Origin: a virus
DNA: 33,367 nt
Strand: one strand, 5' to 3'
IMG/VR virus record: IMGVR_UViG_3300042563_000860
Span: 1 to 33,367 of that record
In this document: piece after piece, positions 31,115-33,367 of the stretch
Layout of the letters: every line of letters begins with the position of its first letter
Numbering within the stretch: the first letter of the stretch is position 1
Notes under the pieces: model-generated
Databases searched by the model: none
Told to the model about the DNA's origin: nothing
Seen by the model: only the letters and a program-made list of their open reading frames with translations
Position numbers and translations under genes: made by a program

Positions 31115-31909
31115 ATGCGTATAGGTATTATAGGGTTTGGCTTTGTGGGTCAAGCTATTGGATGGTCTTACCAACACAAAGCCGAACTTGTTATTAGAGA
31201 TCCCAAATTAGCAGATTCTGCATCTCTAGATCAATTTGTAGACTGTGATGCTATTTTTATCTGCGTTCCAAGTCCGTCAACCGAAGACGGCCATTGTGAT
31301 ACAGCTATTCTAGAAGACACTCTAAAAGAGTTGTTGTTTGTAAACATCAATAAACAAATTCCTGTTATCAGCAAGGTCACTGCTCCACCCAGTGTCTATG
31401 CTCGTCTACAGGAACAATATCCCAACTTAGTCTACTGTCCGGAGTTTTTAACTGCGGCCAATAATGTTGCAGACTATGCTAACTCAAACTACTTTGTACT
31501 CGGTGGCAGCTACGATTGGTGTGTTAAAGCTAGGACAGCAATTCATCAAGGTGTTCCGTTAGTACATGACCAGTTTACCATAGTAGATATAAAAACTGCT
31601 TCGCTGTACAAATATATGATGAACACCTATCTAGCAACTAAGGTAACATTTATGAATGATTTTAAAATGTTAGCAGACGCAGAAGGAGTTGCTTGGGACG
31701 ATTTAAAGTATCTATCAAAAGCAGATAATCGAATTGGTAATACACATATGAATGTTCCCGGACCTGACGGACAATACGGTTGGGGAGGTGGATGCTTTCC
31801 TAAAGACGTTGCTGCAATAATCATGGAAGCCATTGATAAGAACGTAGACTTTGAACTGTTAGATAGAGTAGAAACAATTAACAAAAAACATAGGAGAAAA
31901 AATGACTAA
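31115..31909 (+). CDS. Short UDP-glucose/GDP-mannose dehydrogenase family protein
   Basis: A protein of 264 residues. The N-terminal NAD-binding fold has GFGFVG at 7-12 and ICVPSPS at 49-55. The central domain has CPEFL (108-112), SLYKYMMNTYLATKVTFMND (163-182; Lys166 and Asn170 are the usual active-site pair) and GGGCFPKD (224-231) with catalytic Cys227. These oxidise the C6 of a nucleotide sugar to an acid in two NAD-linked steps. Typical enzymes have 390-450 residues; the C-terminal UDP-binding domain is missing here, so substrate binding must differ. I recall similar short forms in cyanophages. It could supply a uronic-acid sugar for LPS or virion decoration. Confidence 0.82.
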   Translation: MRIGIIGFGFVGQAIGWSYQHKAELVIRDPKLADSASLDQFVDCDAIFICVPSPSTEDGHCDTAILEDTLKELLFVNINKQIPVISKVTAPPSVYARLQEQYPNLVYCPEFLTAANNVADYANSNYFVLGGSYDWCVKARTAIHQGVPLVHDQFTIVDIKTASLYKYMMNTYLATKVTFMNDFKMLADAEGVAWDDLKYLSKADNRIGNTHMNVPGPDGQYGWGGGCFPKDVAAIIMEAIDKNVDFELLDRVETINKKHRRKND

Positions 31910-32270
31910 TCCTTTTAGAGACCAAGAGAAGTTTATGCGAGCATGTGATCAAAGCGTCGACAAGTTTGATGAGCAGCAATACGCAATGTATATTAAACTC
32001 GTTAACGAAGAGCACCAAGAATTACTAGAAGCCACACTGGCAGAAGATAGGGTAGAACAACTAGATGCACTGATTGACATTTTAGTTGTTACTATTGGTG
32101 CTATCCACAGTATGGGTGCAGATGCTGAAGGTGCTTGGAAAGAAGTCATGAAAACCAACTTTGCCAAGATCGATTCAGAGACTGGTAAGGTTCGTAAACG
32201 TGAAGACGGTAAGGTATTGAAACCTATAGGGTGGGTGCCTCCGGAGTTGGCTCCGTTTGTGAGCAAATAA
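31902..32270 (+). CDS. MazG-like nucleotide pyrophosphohydrolase
   Basis: A protein of 122 residues after AGGAGAAAAA. The E-E-x-x-E signature is NEEHQELLEA (residues 35-44), followed by EQLDALIDILVVTIGA (52-67), whose acidic residues would complete the magnesium site. KIDSETGKVRKREDGKVLKP and GWVPPELAPF form a C-terminal extension typical of phage versions. The enzymes cleave nucleoside triphosphates or ppGpp-like nucleotides to monophosphates. Phage MazG is thought to adjust the nucleotide pool during infection, but the substrate cannot be told from sequence. It overlaps the dehydrogenase-like gene by 8 bases and ends before a terminator. Confidence 0.8.
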   Translation: MTNPFRDQEKFMRACDQSVDKFDEQQYAMYIKLVNEEHQELLEATLAEDRVEQLDALIDILVVTIGAIHSMGADAEGAWKEVMKTNFAKIDSETGKVRKREDGKVLKPIGWVPPELAPFVSK

Positions 32271-32273
32271 CTC

Positions 32274-32300
32274 AAAGGGTCTAGACAGACCCTTTCTTTT
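32274..32300 (+). terminator. Rho-independent terminator
   Basis: AAAGGGTCT (32274-32282) pairs perfectly with AGACCCTTT (32287-32295) around the loop AGAC, followed by CTTTT. It ends the dehydrogenase-MazG unit. Its loop and left arm contain a promoter -35 box. Confidence 0.88.
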
Positions 32301-32310
32301 CCTCTATAAT
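32282..32310 (+). promoter_or_regulatory. sigma70-type promoter nested in a terminator
   Basis: TAGACA at 32282-32287 (five of six), a 17-base spacer and TATAAT at 32305-32310. The -35 box lies in the terminator hairpin. It would start the transcript for the small membrane protein, the acidic protein and the clamp-loader gene. Confidence 0.75.
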
Positions 32311-32328
32311 AACATAAAAGGATATGCG

Positions 32329-32496
32329 ATGGAAATACAACCTAAAGACACAAGCAAGGGGCATTTTTATGTTAGCCTTGCAAAGAGTGCCATTCGTATT
32401 GTGGCAGGTGGCTGTTTGATTACAGGTAACTTGCTAATGGCAGGAGTTTGTTTTATAATGGCAGAAATATTAGGCGTTGTTGAGGAGTTAGTATAA
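32329..32496 (+). CDS. Small membrane protein, 55 residues
   Basis: Start at ATG 32329 after AAAAGGA. The N-terminus EIQPKDTSKGHFYVSLAKSA is polar; it is followed by a hydrophobic stretch (IRIVAGGCLITGNLLMAGVCFIMAEILGVV) long enough for one membrane helix or a hairpin, and ends EELV. I recall KGHFYVSLAKS...AEILGI-type small proteins in T4-like cyanophages. Its place before the clamp loader does not reveal a function. The stop overlaps the next start (TAATG). Confidence 0.72.
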   Translation: MEIQPKDTSKGHFYVSLAKSAIRIVAGGCLITGNLLMAGVCFIMAEILGVVEELV

Positions 32497-32717
32497 TGTA
32501 TAAAACCATGTATAAAGAAGTTGAAGTAGATGTTGACTTGAGCGATTTTGAAACAGACGATCTAATTGAAGAATTGGAAAGCCGTGGCGCTGGCGTTGGG
32601 GGGTTTGGTGATGGTGCAGAACTTCTGCAAGCCATCTACGAAAAGCGTAGAATGAATAAAGATTACCAACAAGAATTAGATCAATTGATCTGGTTAGGAA
32701 CAGGAAGAATTGTATGA
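32496..32717 (+). CDS. Small acidic protein, 73 residues
   Basis: The N-terminus MYKTMYKEVEVDVDLSDFETDDLIEELESRG is strongly acidic; the internal ATG at 32508 is a possible alternative start. A glycine loop (GAGVGGFGDG) is followed by a helix ending GTGRIV. No known domain. It shares its end (ATGA) with the clamp-loader gene, so the two are translationally coupled. Confidence 0.68.
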   Translation: MYKTMYKEVEVDVDLSDFETDDLIEELESRGAGVGGFGDGAELLQAIYEKRRMNKDYQQELDQLIWLGTGRIV

Positions 32718-33367
32718 AAGAACTATGGGTAGAAAAATATCGTCCTAAGACCATTGACGGTTATGTATGGCGTGATGAAGCGCAGCGTAGACAGGTAATG
32801 ACCTGGATTAAAGACAAAAGCGTTCCGCATCTGCTGTTAAGCGGACCTCCTGGTATTGGAAAAACAACTATGGCCAAGATGTTGGTCAATGAAATTGGTA
32901 TCGAAGATGCGGATGTCTTAGAAGTAAACGCCAGTAGAGAAACTGGAATTGATTTTATTAGAGATAAAATTGTTCCTTTTATTTCTACTATTGCTTGGGG
33001 ACCTTTTAAGGTAGTGTTACTTGACGAGGCAGATCGACTGAGTCCCAATGCACAAGATTCTCTAAAAGGTATCATTGAAGAGTACAGTTCGTTTGCTCGA
33101 TTTATTCTAACCTGTAATAGTCCAAATAAAATAATGCCTGCATTGCATAGTCGATGCCAGCAATTTCATTTTACAAAACTTGATATCACAGAATACACAG
33201 CAAGAGCAGCCACTGTTCTAGTAGAAGAATCAGTTGAGTTTGATCTCGAAACACTGGATCTATATGTTAGTACTGCTTATCCTGATCTTAGAAAATGTCT
33301 CAACCTACTACAACAACACGTAACAGATCAAAAACTGCATCCGCCTACCAAAGAGGATGCAGGAACC
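32714..33367 (+). CDS. 44: Sliding-clamp loader ATPase, gp44 type (3' end beyond window)
   Basis: The first 218 codons are present, open to the window edge. The N-terminus ELWVEKYRPKTIDGYV is the standard clamp-loader start. Walker A GPPGIGKT lies at residues 44-51, Walker B VLLDEAD at 101-107, sensor 1 LTCNS at 132-136 and the SRC motif at 146-148 supplies the arginine finger. In T4, gp44 with gp62 uses ATP to load the gp45 clamp on DNA for the polymerase. The lid domain and any following gp62 gene are outside the window. It is coupled to the upstream small gene and likely transcribed from 32282-32310. Confidence 0.93.
   Translation, partial: MKELWVEKYRPKTIDGYVWRDEAQRRQVMTWIKDKSVPHLLLSGPPGIGKTTMAKMLVNEIGIEDADVLEVNASRETGIDFIRDKIVPFISTIAWGPFKVVLLDEADRLSPNAQDSLKGIIEEYSSFARFILTCNSPNKIMPALHSRCQQFHFTKLDITEYTARAATVLVEESVEFDLETLDLYVSTAYPDLRKCLNLLQQHVTDQKLHPPTKEDAGT

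Noticed and set aside
32431-32459. TTGCTA, 17 bases, TATAAT inside the small membrane protein gene
   Set aside because: The -35 box matches only four of six bases and a better promoter lies just upstream.

Overview
The window looks like part of a large T4-like tailed phage genome of the marine or cyanophage-like myovirus type. It is almost wall-to-wall coding: genes overlap by 1-50 bases, no gap between genes exceeds about 115 bases, and no tRNA, rRNA, CRISPR array or insertion sequence was seen. Recognisable phage hallmarks are the clamp-loader ATPase (gp44-type) running off the right end, a GroES-like co-chaperonin, a UvsE-type UV endonuclease, a MazG-like pyrophosphohydrolase, a run of very large fibre or adhesin-like proteins, and T4-style late promoter motifs (TATAAATA and variants). 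IscU and IscA resemble proteobacterial housekeeping proteins, and kdsA/kdsB make the Kdo sugar of Gram-negative LPS, so a proteobacterial host is plausible. The host cannot be fixed from this window.

Layout. 1-128: 3' end of kdsB. 189-3638: six unrecognised or conserved-hypothetical genes, two of them placed behind near-perfect sigma70 promoters, closed by a strong terminator at 3656-3681. 3705-6236: two tandemly duplicated fibre-like proteins and a DUF115/sialyltransferase-like protein. 6232-8670: a late promoter with a palindrome just downstream, a possible small ORF, a queD-like gene, a 52-residue membrane protein, kdsA and a DxD glycosyltransferase. 8689-9976: a small conserved gene and uvsE. 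9927-11735: a minus-strand Lys/Ala/Pro-rich gene, a plus-strand sod-iscU-iscA cassette with overlapping genes, and a minus-strand Cys-rich putative zinc protein. 11808-29515: the adhesin region, with a 2513-residue giant, two proteins carrying YadA-like repeats, a LamG-like lectin, a short anchor-domain protein, an 877-residue Ig/cadherin-like protein and a final small structural protein. 29515-31106: small genes, including a fragment resembling the GRGS region of DnaE and a GroES-like co-chaperonin. 31115-32270: a short UDP-glucose dehydrogenase-like protein and a MazG-like protein. 32274-33367: a terminator with a promoter folded into it, a small membrane protein, a small acidic protein and the clamp-loader ATPase.

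How it may work together (inference). Host-type sigma70 promoters, all with a 17-base spacer, lie before accessory, metabolic and replication genes and suit early transcription. TATAAATA-type late motifs lie before the fibre, queD/kdsA, sod and giant-fibre units. The Kdo, glycosyltransferase and UDP-sugar genes could remodel the host envelope or decorate virion parts. The sod-iscUA unit could protect or supply iron-sulfur proteins during infection. Family calls rest on motifs recognised by eye; no search was run.
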